Origin: a bacterium
Lineage (GTDB): Bacteria; Bacillota; Clostridia; Lachnospirales; Lachnospiraceae
Direction of reading: 5' to 3'
NCBI GenBank assembly: GCA_030524675.1
Contig: JAUNGE010000030.1
Location: 1 to 42,220, forward strand
Length of the DNA: 42,220 bases
The position numbers were made by a program, and so were the translations under genes. Within the stretch, counting starts at the first letter, position 1. Each line of letters opens with the position of its first letter. Below, one piece after another: positions 6,105-14,067 of this stretch. The notes under the pieces are model-generated. The model had not been told where the DNA came from and ran no database searches. It saw nothing but the letters and a program-made list of their open reading frames with translations.

Positions 6105-7937
6105 TTGCTGTGACAAAAGCCAAGAGCTGAAGTACTGGCGGATGACACGAAAGGATGCTGGTGCCATATCCAGGATAAACGTGTGGAATTCTTTGATGTC
6201 AAAAGCATCTCCTAATGTTTCTTTGGCCTCTTTTTTCAGATTTAAAATCTCCAGATATCCAACATAATACTGCAGATAATTGGAAGGACAGTCGATCATG
6301 GTGTAAAAGATATCGTCCGCTATCTCAGCATCCGTGATTCCGTAGCGGGATTTCAGGTAATCTGCTACTTCTTTCTGTGTCCATTTATTATAATTGATAT
6401 TAAAATCCAACAGTGCATATAGTCCCAGAATGGCGGAAGAATTGTACATTAAAAGCTGCTGTAAATTTTCATCGAGTCCATTGTCAAAAGTATAGGCATA
6501 GTATTCTGCATATGTAGCCCACCCTTCAGAATAACCGGAACAGGAGAGCAGACGCAGCAGAGGATTGGGGTCCTTCTGCAGGAAATACAGGGTTTGATAG
6601 AGATGCCCAGGAAGTCCCTCATGAGCCAGCGTGTTATACAGAGAATGAGATTTCTCCACGGACATATTGTTGATATAAATGACAGTATTTTGGCAGTCAT
6701 CAAGTGGAGGAATCAGGAAAAAGGCCGGACTCAGGGAGGCTTCCAGAGCTTTGGGAACATATTTCAGTGTCAGCGTTCCAAATCCGTTTTTGGGAGCAGG
6801 AAAGTCAGCACTCATGCCTGCTTTCAGATTGGCAAGAATGTCCGAAGGTTCAGAGACAGAAAAGTTGTATGTATTTATCTGCTCAGCCAGTTCAGGATGT
6901 TCGGAGACAAGGCCGGATATTGTGCGTAAATCGGAATCTAACTGGATTTGGATCTGTTTGTAAAGTTCTTCCATTGTGTAGGAAGTACCGGAGTTGGACA
7001 GCACCAGATACTCGTAATAGCGCTTCCCGTCGGTATATCCACAGAGTCCGCCCTCATTTTTGCCCGTATTGCGCAGAGCTTCCAGGTTTTGGATTAGGGT
7101 TTTGTATGCAGGAATCACATTGTCTGTGATTGCTTGTGTGTTCTGTTCTTGATAGGCTTCTTTTTCTTCTTCTGAAAGCCCCTCCACCTGCTCTAAGCGC
7201 TGTTCAAATGTCTCTGTCAACGGATTTCCCGCTGGAGAGGACGTGGCAGCCTCACAGGACTCGATAATCCGGTCAATGGATGTATTGTTTGGCGCTAAAC
7301 CCGCCTCTGCTTTCTGACGCTCAAAGGTCATGATTTCCTCGAACAGAGAGGGAATTGCTCTTAGGAGCGAAAGGTAGGTTTCAATATCTTGTTTGTCTGA
7401 AAAAGTGTATTCGGAAAGAAGCACAGGAAGCTGTGCCTGGATACCAATGGTTTCAGAAAGAGGCTGATAGTACAGTTCCAGCCCGCTGCATGAAGATTCT
7501 ATGGTAAGGTAATCTGACAACACATTGTATAGAAATTGTTGTTCGGTAGTGAGTCTGCTGTAGGGAATCTGCGTAAGCTGATTTTGAAGCTCTTCGTTCT
7601 GTGCAGCATTTTCCTGCATTTGAATCAGCGAATATTCACCAAGAAGAGAATCTGTATCTGTAATTTGATAGTTTTCTGGATTTTTTAAAAGGAAGTGGAG
7701 ATAGAGAGAAGACGACTTTGCCAAATCACAAAAAATGGAATTGGTAAACTCATCAAATTCGTTTTGTATTCGGATAGATTCTGCATCGGACTTATCATAA
7801 TACTGGTATTCTTCTGTGTCTTTGGCCGTGGTGTCCGGTTTGTTTGATTTTTCCACGGAAATGAGGGAACATCCAACAAGCTGGAGAATCAGGACCAGAG
7901 AGAGAAGAAGAGAGAGAAATCTATTTCTTTTTTTCAT
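6099..7937 (-). CDS. DUF885-family lipoprotein, putative metallopeptidase
   Basis: A 612-residue protein with a lipoprotein signal peptide (basic start, hydrophobic core, lipobox LVGC, lipidated Cys about 23), so it is exported and anchored outside the membrane. The DUF885 domain fills most of the chain. The sequence AHEGLPGHLYQ (about 438-448) supplies the His-Glu...His pattern seen in this family, which is related to M3/M32-like zinc peptidases; activity and substrate are not known. ATG 7937 has GGAGG eight bases upstream. It is transcribed alone from the promoter at 7979-8007, and a dispersed hairpin repeat begins at its stop codon, possibly serving as terminator. Confidence 0.85.
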   Translation of the reverse strand: MKKRNRFLSLLLSLVLILQLVGCSLISVEKSNKPDTTAKDTEEYQYYDKSDAESIRIQNEFDEFTNSIFCDLAKSSSLYLHFLLKNPENYQITDTDSLLGEYSLIQMQENAAQNEELQNQLTQIPYSRLTTEQQFLYNVLSDYLTIESSCSGLELYYQPLSETIGIQAQLPVLLSEYTFSDKQDIETYLSLLRAIPSLFEEIMTFERQKAEAGLAPNNTSIDRIIESCEAATSSPAGNPLTETFEQRLEQVEGLSEEEKEAYQEQNTQAITDNVIPAYKTLIQNLEALRNTGKNEGGLCGYTDGKRYYEYLVLSNSGTSYTMEELYKQIQIQLDSDLRTISGLVSEHPELAEQINTYNFSVSEPSDILANLKAGMSADFPAPKNGFGTLTLKYVPKALEASLSPAFFLIPPLDDCQNTVIYINNMSVEKSHSLYNTLAHEGLPGHLYQTLYFLQKDPNPLLRLLSCSGYSEGWATYAEYYAYTFDNGLDENLQQLLMYNSSAILGLYALLDFNINYNKWTQKEVADYLKSRYGITDAEIADDIFYTMIDCPSNYLQYYVGYLEILNLKKEAKETLGDAFDIKEFHTFILDMAPASFRVIRQYFSSWLLSQQV

Positions 7938-7978
7938 TGGGAACCTCCATGTTCATAAATTTCATCGTCCATCCTTGA

Positions 7979-8007
7979 ATTATAATATAATTGAGCGCAG
8001 AATACAA
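7979..8007 (-). promoter_or_regulatory. Promoter of the DUF885 lipoprotein gene
   Basis: Minus strand: TTGTAT (plus 8002-8007), 17-base spacer, perfect TATAAT (plus 7979-7984). Confidence 0.6.
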
Positions 8008-8146
8008 CTCGTCAAATCATATGCAGAAAAGGAAAAATTTATGCATGGGAGGGAAAAATGATTCATATTATGCGAACTATCTTTTAGTTTTAACATGATG
8101 CGATATATGCGGCTTGCAAAAAAACTGAAAAAATAATAAATAGATA

Positions 8147-8175
8147 TTGACAGATAAAAAAGAGGGGAGTAAGAT
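8147..8175 (+). promoter_or_regulatory. Promoter of the T-box leader
   Basis: Perfect TTGACA (8147-8152), 17-base spacer, TAAGAT (8170-8175). Transcription would begin about 8182, just before stem I of the T-box. Confidence 0.6.
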
Positions 8176-8181
8176 AAATAA

Positions 8182-8505
8182 CGTTTAGATGAAGAAAGCA
8201 TTGATAAGGCAGAGTACTCGAAAGAAATCTTACAGAGAGCTGCGGGGCGGTGGAACGCAGTGGAGGAATTGAGAGGAAAATCCCCTTTGAGCCTCTTGGC
8301 TGAAAGATGACTGGCAATGATAGCCATCCGTGTAAGCGAAGACGTGTGGCATACGTTATAGTGTCGGCTATTGACAGATAGCGCAGAGCGGCTGAGAAAT
8401 CAGCAATTAGAGTGGTACCGCAGAGGAATGCGAAAGCAGAATGTGTGCATGAGTTTTTATAATCCTTTGTCTCTAAAGTGGATATTTAGAGATAGGGGAT
8501 TTTTT
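8182..8505 (+). promoter_or_regulatory. T-box riboswitch (tRNA-sensing leader)
   Basis: The leader has the main T-box landmarks in order: an AGTA motif (8213-8216), the AGAGAGCTG distal stem-I region (8234 onward), the CCTTTGAGCC block (8284-8293) closing stem I, and the T-box sequence AGAGTGGTACCGCAG (8410-8424). The terminator pairs AATCC..TCTCTAAA (8461-8477) with TTTAGAGA..GGGGATT (8485-8501), followed by T-runs. The UGGU bulge should pair with a tRNA ending ACCA, meaning discriminator A. A possible specifier is ATC (8280-8282, isoleucine), just before CCCCTTTGAG, but I could not fold stem I with certainty. Uncharged tRNA would raise expression of the transporter gene downstream. Confidence 0.88.
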
Positions 8506-8702
8506 GTTTTTTACATAACTTTATCAATGGAAAGTGATAAAGCTTACGGAAAATACAGAAATACAGAACAGTGTATACCTGAAAATTTGGGTTCTTGAAT
8601 AGTGGTATTTCATTCATCTGAACAAAGCATCAGGGGCGCCTTGGCGTTTCTGAAAGAAGTTTTATTGACCGGAACGATACGCATTTAAGGAGGAAATGAG
8701 AA

Positions 8703-9638
8703 ATGAAAACGTTGGAAAAAATCAGTGATTTTGTGGGAAAGTATATGGCAATTCTGGTGCTGGCAGTCGCAGCATTGGCGCTGTTTGTGCCATCTTCTGT
8801 CAGTTTCATCAAGACCAGCTATGTAAATACTCTTTTGGGAATTGTTATGTTTGGCATGGGATTGACATTGAAGCTGTCAGATTTTAAGGTAGTGTTCAGC
8901 CGTCCAAAGGATGTTATTATTGGATGTATCTGCCAGTTTACGATTATGCCATTGCTGGCATTTCTGCTGACTAAAATTTTCAATTTGCCGGTAGAGCTGG
9001 CTGTAGGTGTGATTTTGGTTGGTACATGCCCAGGTGGTACTTCTTCCAATGTAATGACATACCTGGCCAAGGGCGATGTTGCTCTGTCTGTTGGAATGAC
9101 TTCTGTATCCACAATTTTAGCTCCGTTTTTAACACCAGCTCTGACATTTATATTTGCGGGTCAGACGGTTGATGTAAATATTGTGAGCATGTTTTTATCC
9201 ATTATTAAAGTTGTAATTGTACCGATTGCACTGGGATTTGTAGTAAATAAATTTTTCTCTGCTGTGACACAGAAAATTGTAAAGATTCTGCCTTTGATTT
9301 CTGTAACAGCAATAGTAGCGATTGTGGCGGCCGTTGTATCTGCAAACTCAGCAAAGATTATGACAAGCGGTCTGTTGATTGTCCTTGTTGTTGTTCTGCA
9401 TAACTGCTGTGGATATGCACTGGGATTTGGCATTGGCAAGGTATTGAAGCTGGATATGGCAAAGTGCAAAGCCGTTGCAATCGAAGTCGGAATGCAGAAC
9501 TCCGGTTTGGCTACTTCTCTTGCTGCTACTCATTTTGCACAGTATCCATTGGCTACCATTCCTGGAGCTGTGTTTAGTGTATGGCACAATATTTCGGGTG
9601 CTATTTTCGCCAATCTTCTGGCTGAAAAGAATGACTAA
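8703..9638 (+). CDS. BASS-family Na+-dependent transporter
   Basis: A 311-residue polytopic membrane protein of the bile acid:sodium symporter (BASS) superfamily. Recognisable blocks: GMGLTLKLSDF (about 51-61), GTCPGGTSSNVMTYLAKGDVA (about 107-127, the crossover/Na+ site region, here listed in part by position) and AIEVGMQNSGLATSLA (about 258-273). Bacterial relatives carry organic anions such as ketopantoate or bile acids, so the substrate cannot be named. ATG 8703 has AAGGAGG eight bases upstream. Expression is controlled by the T-box at 8182-8505, which ties it to amino acid supply; if the specifier is isoleucine, a branched-chain amino or keto acid is a reasonable guess. Confidence 0.88.
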   Translation: MKTLEKISDFVGKYMAILVLAVAALALFVPSSVSFIKTSYVNTLLGIVMFGMGLTLKLSDFKVVFSRPKDVIIGCICQFTIMPLLAFLLTKIFNLPVELAVGVILVGTCPGGTSSNVMTYLAKGDVALSVGMTSVSTILAPFLTPALTFIFAGQTVDVNIVSMFLSIIKVVIVPIALGFVVNKFFSAVTQKIVKILPLISVTAIVAIVAAVVSANSAKIMTSGLLIVLVVVLHNCCGYALGFGIGKVLKLDMAKCKAVAIEVGMQNSGLATSLAATHFAQYPLATIPGAVFSVWHNISGAIFANLLAEKND

Positions 9639-9767
9639 TTACAATGAATATGCGAAACGTCCACTCCTTGAGGTGTGGGATGGATAGCATTAGATATTGA
9701 TATGGTGGTATCAAAGGGGCAAAGTACCGTTTGCCTCAACTATAAGATGGGAATGGGGCATAGGAAG

Positions 9768-9802
9768 GCAGGGAACTGGAGATATCTGGTTTCCTGCTTT
9801 TT
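9768..9802 (+). terminator. Rho-independent terminator after the BASS gene
   Basis: GCAGGGAACT pairs with GGTTTCCTGC (9768-9797; G-U and one mismatch), followed by TTTTT. It lies about 130 bases after the stop. Confidence 0.6.
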
Positions 9803-9888
9803 GCAGTTTGGTGGAGAGAATGATAACTTTTACAAATACTCGTGTTTTGTATCAGAAGTCGGATAATTCGAGAGATGAGTTTATAATT

Positions 9889-9949
9889 TATTTATAAATA
9901 AGATATATATATTTTATAAATAAGATATAATTTATTTATAAATCTTATA
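9889..9949. repeat. AT-rich direct and inverted repeats before the pilus operon promoter
   Basis: TTTATAAATAAGATATA occurs twice (about 9891-9907 and 9914-9930), followed by an inverted version (TTTATTTATAAATCTTATA, about 9931-9949) that ends against the -35 box. This could be an UP element, a regulator site or a nucleoid-protein site. Confidence 0.6.
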
Positions 9950-9978
9950 TTGACAATTTTGACAAAAAGTATCATAAT
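9950..9978 (+). promoter_or_regulatory. Promoter of the Tad pilus operon
   Basis: TTGACA (9950-9955), 17-base spacer, CATAAT (9973-9978). It is the best promoter in the 9639-10198 gap and leaves a leader of roughly 180-200 bases before tadV. Confidence 0.6.
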
Positions 9979-10198
9979 AAGATACATACAACAGATAAAT
10001 TTCTAAATGCAAATCGAATGTAATATGTCTAAAAAATTTAAAACTATCTACGAGATTCAAAATGTTTAAGTTGTTCAAGGATTCCAAAGATTCAAAGTAT
10101 GTAAAGTATTTAAAATATGTATTATGGAGAGTTTATGAGTCAAAATTTGTGAGGAAGGAGGAGCTTATATAAGAGAGCTATTTTGTATACAAGAAGCA

Positions 10199-10690
10199 TT
10201 GCTTTTGGTGTGGCTGGCTGTATGTATGGTGTTTGATTTCCGAGACAAAGAAATACCAAATATATGGATTTTCTGCGGGATTTTGACAGCTGTTTTTTCT
10301 GTCTGGATTATGGGAGAATCCGGAGCAGAAATCGGACTGTTTTTCATGCGCTTTTTTGTGGTGGCAGTTCTGTGCTTTCCCTTGTTTTTTATTCGTGTGC
10401 TCGGGGCAGGAGATATTAAGATATTAGCAGTTGTGATTGGAGTTTTAGGAGAACAGGCAGGCTTTTTTTCTTGCATTTTAAGTTTCTTAATAAGCTCTTC
10501 TTATGGTTTATTTAAATTAATAAGAAAAAGAAGTTTAAAAAAACGAGTTGTCTGTGCATTTGTATATTTGATGTATGGAAAAAAGATGAGACAAATTCCA
10601 TATTGGAACCTAGAACAGGATGGATATGAGATGACGATGCCGCTGGCTTGGTCTATTTGGTTAGGGGTTTTGATTTATCTTTTATTGTGA
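10199..10690 (+). CDS. Prepilin peptidase, TadV/CpaA type (A24), first copy
   Basis: Small polytopic aspartyl protease that cleaves and may methylate type IV prepilin leader peptides at the membrane. The two catalytic aspartates are visible in FDFRDKEIPN (near the start) and GAGDIKI (about 68-74). It is the first gene of the Tad operon. The start is uncertain: the listed TTG (10199) lacks a good ribosome site, whereas the strong GGAAGGAGGAG at 10153-10163 sits seven bases before an in-frame ATA codon (10169), which would give MRELFCIQEALLLVW. If ATA is used the protein is about 173 residues. A second A24 peptidase is encoded at 18517-18951. Confidence 0.8.
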   Translation: MLLVWLAVCMVFDFRDKEIPNIWIFCGILTAVFSVWIMGESGAEIGLFFMRFFVVAVLCFPLFFIRVLGAGDIKILAVVIGVLGEQAGFFSCILSFLISSSYGLFKLIRKRSLKKRVVCAFVYLMYGKKMRQIPYWNLEQDGYEMTMPLAWSIWLGVLIYLLL

Positions 10691-10712
10691 AAAAACGGAG
10701 AGGAGGAGAAAG

Positions 10713-11726
10713 ATGGAGAGAATACTTGCAGTGTATGATGTAGAGCCGCAGTATGCCGCTCGATTTGCCGAAGTGACGAATCAGAAAGATACGATACCGT
10801 TTACGGTGATGGCATTTACATCTTTTGAGAAATTGAAAGACTATGTAGTGGAACATCAGGTGGAGGTTCTTCTGGTTAGTTCACAGGTTGCGAAAGAAGC
10901 AGTGGAACTGCTGCCAGTAGAAAAAATTATGATTTTGAACGAGGGGGAAACTGTGACAATAAAAGATGAACATCCAGGAATTTATAAGTATCAGTCTTCG
11001 GATGCCATCCTTCGTGAAGTGATGGCCCATTATGGGGCAGATTCCGTCAAAGATACCAATTTTAAGCCGATGGGCAAGACACAAGTTATGGGAGTGTACT
11101 CGCCGGTTTCCAGGTGCCTGAAGACATCCTTTGCATTGACTTTGGGGCAACTGCTGGCAGCAGAGAGAAAGGTTCTGTATGTGAATCTGGAGTCATTTTC
11201 AGGTTTTGGGGCATTGATGGGCGAAACGTACAGTGGAGATTTGTCAGATGTTCTGTATTTTTACAAACAGGGAAATGGAAGTATGATACGGCTGAAATCT
11301 GTTGTGTATCATCTGGGGCAGATGGATTACATTCCGCCTGTTCAGTATCCGGAAGATTTAAACCAGGTAGATGCTGCAGAGATGGCGGCTGTGCTGTCAC
11401 AGATGGCAGAGAGCGGTGATTATGATGTCCTGGTGTTAGATATGGGAAATTATGGCAGACAGGTGGAAAAATTGTTAGAACTTTGTGATGTGATTTATAT
11501 GCCAGTAAAAGAAGACGGGATTTCTGTATCAAAGATTCAAGAATTTGAAGAATATCTTGAAGTATCAGGCAGGAGAGCAATACAGGAAAAAATTGCAAAA
11601 CTGAAACTTCCATTTCACAGTTGTTTTGGAAAGAAAGAGAACTATGTAGAACAACTGTTATGGGGAGAACTCGGGGATTATGTGCGTCAACTTATCAGAG
11701 GAGGCACAGTGCCTTGGGGAAGTTAA
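10713..11726 (+). CDS. TadZ/CpaE-like pilus localisation ATPase
   Basis: A 337-residue protein with an N-terminal receiver-like region (about 1-115) and a C-terminal ParA/MinD-type domain, the organisation of TadZ/CpaE proteins that position the pilus machine. The P-loop is atypical: where a deviant Walker A would be there is GVYSPVSRCLKTSFALTLG (about 130-148), keeping only the final Lys-Thr. A Walker-B-like strand YDVLVLDMGNYG follows (about 237-248). The atypical loop suggests weak or absent ATP hydrolysis. AGGAGGAG precedes the ATG. It sits between tadV and cpaF in the operon, as usual for Gram-positive Tad loci. Confidence 0.8.
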   Translation: MERILAVYDVEPQYAARFAEVTNQKDTIPFTVMAFTSFEKLKDYVVEHQVEVLLVSSQVAKEAVELLPVEKIMILNEGETVTIKDEHPGIYKYQSSDAILREVMAHYGADSVKDTNFKPMGKTQVMGVYSPVSRCLKTSFALTLGQLLAAERKVLYVNLESFSGFGALMGETYSGDLSDVLYFYKQGNGSMIRLKSVVYHLGQMDYIPPVQYPEDLNQVDAAEMAAVLSQMAESGDYDVLVLDMGNYGRQVEKLLELCDVIYMPVKEDGISVSKIQEFEEYLEVSGRRAIQEKIAKLKLPFHSCFGKKENYVEQLLWGELGDYVRQLIRGGTVPWGS

Positions 11727-11786
11727 GAGAAAATAGAGGAAAAAAATTAGAAGGAGGATTCAGAAAAAAAGAAATCTGGGAAAAGA

Positions 11787-11828
11787 TGAAATCAACGTAA
11801 GGGTGAAATCAAGGAAAAGGTGAAATCA
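11787..11828 (+). repeat. Short tandem repeats between tadZ and cpaF
   Basis: TGAAATCA recurs at 11787, 11804 and 11821, a 17-base period, within a purine-rich spacer (11727-11875). A GGGAGG ribosome site (11829-11834) follows at once. Confidence 0.55.
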
Positions 11829-11875
11829 GGGAGGATGAATGTACTATCAGAAGAGAGATAAAAACAGAAGCAGCA

Positions 11876-13216
11876 ATGGATGTGGAAACAGAGATAAATG
11901 AAGAGGAGCGAAAAGCACGCCTGAAACGAAGAGTCATGGAGGAAGTAAATTCCAGAGACAGGATAGAGGATGAGGAGTTGATGGAATTTATTGACAGTCT
12001 GGTGGTAGAAGAGGGGCAGAAGAGCTATCTTCCACTGAAAGAAAAGCTGGTTCTCAAGCGCAGCCTGTTTGATACATTTCGCCGCTTGGGGCCGCTGCAG
12101 GAATTGGTGGATGATGGGGAAGTTGCAGAAATTATGGTAAATGGAGTACAGGATATTTTTATAGAGCGCAGAGGGAAGACGGAGAGATGGCAGAAAACAT
12201 TTGAAGATGAAGCGCAGCTGGAAGATTTGATTCAGAAAATGGTAGGAAGAGTCAATCGCATTGTCAATCGCGCGGTTCCGATCTGCGATGCCAGGCTGGA
12301 GGATGGTTCCCGTGTCAATATTGTACTTCCACCAGTAGCATTAAACGGACCAGTAATTACCATAAGAAAATTTCCGGAAGTATTTTCCATGAAGCGGTTG
12401 ATTGAGAATGGGACAATCAGTGAGGAAGCAGCTGAAATTTTAGAGATTCTTGTGATATCAGGATATAACATTTTTGTGAGCGGCGGAACTGGTTCGGGAA
12501 AAACCACTTTCTTAAACGCATTATCAGAGTTCATTCCGGCAGACAATCGCGTGATTACGATAGAAGATGCGGCAGAATTGCAGATTCGCCATGTCGAAAA
12601 TCTGGTCCGACTGGAGACAAGAGATGAAAATATAGAGGGGGAAGGAGAGATTTCCATGAGGCAGCTGATTAAAACCGCTTTGCGTATGAACCCAGACAGA
12701 ATCATTATAGGAGAAGTGAGAGGTCAGGAGGCGTGTGATATGCTTCAAGCCATGAATACTGGTCATGATGGAAGTCTGTCAACTGGTCATGCGAACAATC
12801 CGGCAGATATGCTCAGTCGCTTGGAAAGTATGGTGTTGATGGGAGCCGATTTGCCGCTTGCTGCCATTCGGAATCAGATTGCTTCAGCTATTGACATTTT
12901 TATTCACATTGGACGGCTGCGGGATAAAAGCAGGAGAATTCTGTCGATTGTGGAAGTGAAGGGACTGTTGGAAGGAGAGATTGTGCTGCATCCGTTGTTT
13001 GAATTTCAGGAAGAGGTTTCGGATGAAAATTTGAGGAGAGAGGAGAAAACAGGGAATGCGGGCATGGGCAGTGCGAGCAGAAGAAAAGAGGAAAATGGCG
13101 CAGGAGGATATAACATCTGGAAAATGGGAAGCACGCAGAAAGTGGAAGGAAAACTGGTTCGGGTTGGGGAACTGGAGCACAGAGAAAAACTCAGAGCAGC
13201 AGGATATATATTATGA
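11876..13216 (+). CDS. cpaF: CpaF/TadA-type secretion ATPase of the Tad pilus
   Basis: A 446-residue hexameric secretion ATPase (VirB11/T2SSE superfamily) that powers pilus assembly at the cytoplasmic face. Visible: N-terminal all-alpha domain and LVDDGEVAEIMVNG (about 79-92), Walker A SGGTGSGKTTFL (about 201-212), Asp box ITIEDAAELQ, Walker B DRIIIGEVRGQEA (about 273-285) and His box TGHANNPADM. The tail beyond about 385 is longer than usual and low in complexity but ends with a typical RVGELEHREKLRAAG. ATG 11876 has no ribosome site. A good one (11829-11834) precedes ATG 11839 in another frame; a one-base slip in AGAAGAGAGA would join that start to this frame. Confidence 0.92.
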   Translation: MDVETEINEEERKARLKRRVMEEVNSRDRIEDEELMEFIDSLVVEEGQKSYLPLKEKLVLKRSLFDTFRRLGPLQELVDDGEVAEIMVNGVQDIFIERRGKTERWQKTFEDEAQLEDLIQKMVGRVNRIVNRAVPICDARLEDGSRVNIVLPPVALNGPVITIRKFPEVFSMKRLIENGTISEEAAEILEILVISGYNIFVSGGTGSGKTTFLNALSEFIPADNRVITIEDAAELQIRHVENLVRLETRDENIEGEGEISMRQLIKTALRMNPDRIIIGEVRGQEACDMLQAMNTGHDGSLSTGHANNPADMLSRLESMVLMGADLPLAAIRNQIASAIDIFIHIGRLRDKSRRILSIVEVKGLLEGEIVLHPLFEFQEEVSDENLRREEKTGNAGMGSASRRKEENGAGGYNIWKMGSTQKVEGKLVRVGELEHREKLRAAGYIL

Positions 13217-13940
13217 GCATTATACGCTCTCAAGACATGAATGGTTTTTGTATTCTGCACAGGGAATCGTGGTTGCGGCCATTTTTGTGTATGTTTTTTA
13301 CAGAAGTCTGCTCCTGTTTTTGGTGGCTTTGATTCCGGCGGCATGTTATCCGCTCTGGAAGCGGAAAAAATTGATAAAAAAGCAAAAGCAGAGGCTGACT
13401 GTGGAATTTAGAGATGCCATTTTGGCTATGGCAGCAGCTTTGAGGGCGGGATATGCAGTGGAAAATGCGCTGATGGAAGCTGTGAGAGAATTGCGTGTTC
13501 TATATGGCGAGAGCATGATGGTGAAAGAACTCGAGGATATGATACATAAAATACGATTGAATCAGCCTGTGGAAAAACTGTTTTTGGAACTGGGAAAACG
13601 AAGCGGAGTGCAGGCAATGGAGGAGTTTGCGCAAGTATTTGCAGTGGCAAAGAAAAATGGAGGAGAACTGACTCAGATTGTGGAGAGAACAGTGCAGGTG
13701 ATTGGAGATAAGATACAGGTGCAGAGTGAAATTGAAGTGATGACAGCAGCGCGCCGGTATGAACAGAAAATTATGAACTGGATGCCAATTTTTCTGGTTT
13801 TGTATCTGGATTTTACATCTCCAGGATTTTTTCAGATTTTATACACGACAGCGATGGGACGGGTTGTCATGACAGGCTGTCTGGGAGTGTATGTGTTGGC
13901 TGTATGGATGGCAGAAAAGATTTTGAAAATTGAGATGTGA
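13056..13940 (+). CDS. tadB: TadB-like platform protein (T2SSF domain)
   Basis: Inner-membrane platform protein of the Tad pilus. After two hydrophobic segments (about 67-105) comes a cytoplasmic T2SSF domain with FRDAILAMAAALRAGYAVENAL (about 118-139) and the helical block ending VQVIGDKIQVQSEIEVMTAARRYEQ, then further hydrophobic segments to the C-terminus. As listed, it overlaps the cpaF end by 161 bases in another frame. ATG 13056 has AGGAG ten bases upstream; ATG 13095 is an alternative. Family similarity really begins near YYEHYTLSRHEW (about residue 52), so the first 50 residues may not be translated or may be a strain-specific leader. Confidence 0.85.
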   Translation: MRAWAVRAEEKRKMAQEDITSGKWEARRKWKENWFGLGNWSTEKNSEQQDIYYEHYTLSRHEWFLYSAQGIVVAAIFVYVFYRSLLLFLVALIPAACYPLWKRKKLIKKQKQRLTVEFRDAILAMAAALRAGYAVENALMEAVRELRVLYGESMMVKELEDMIHKIRLNQPVEKLFLELGKRSGVQAMEEFAQVFAVAKKNGGELTQIVERTVQVIGDKIQVQSEIEVMTAARRYEQKIMNWMPIFLVLYLDFTSPGFFQILYTTAMGRVVMTGCLGVYVLAVWMAEKILKIEM

Positions 13941-13967
13941 AGAAAAAGTACAAGAGAATCAAAATGA

Positions 13968-14021
13968 AGATGGAAACAAACAGAGAGATGGAAACAGAAA
14001 GAGAGATAGAAACAAACATAG
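13968..14021 (+). repeat. Three tandem 18-bp repeats between tadB and tadC
   Basis: Units at 13968-13985, 13986-14003 and 14004-14021 follow AGATGGAAACAAACAGAG with 1-4 changes. They lie in a 24-codon open frame (13964-14038) repeating METNRE-like hexapeptides; with no ribosome site seen, I do not call it a gene. Confidence 0.75.
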
Positions 14022-14067
14022 AGATAGGAGCGAAGTGAAAAATTAAAACTGGGGAGAGGGAAGAAAT

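Noticed and set aside
11839-11901. 20-codon frame before cpaF as an independent leader peptide gene
   Set aside because: Not enough evidence for a gene; it is discussed as a possible frameshifted cpaF start instead.
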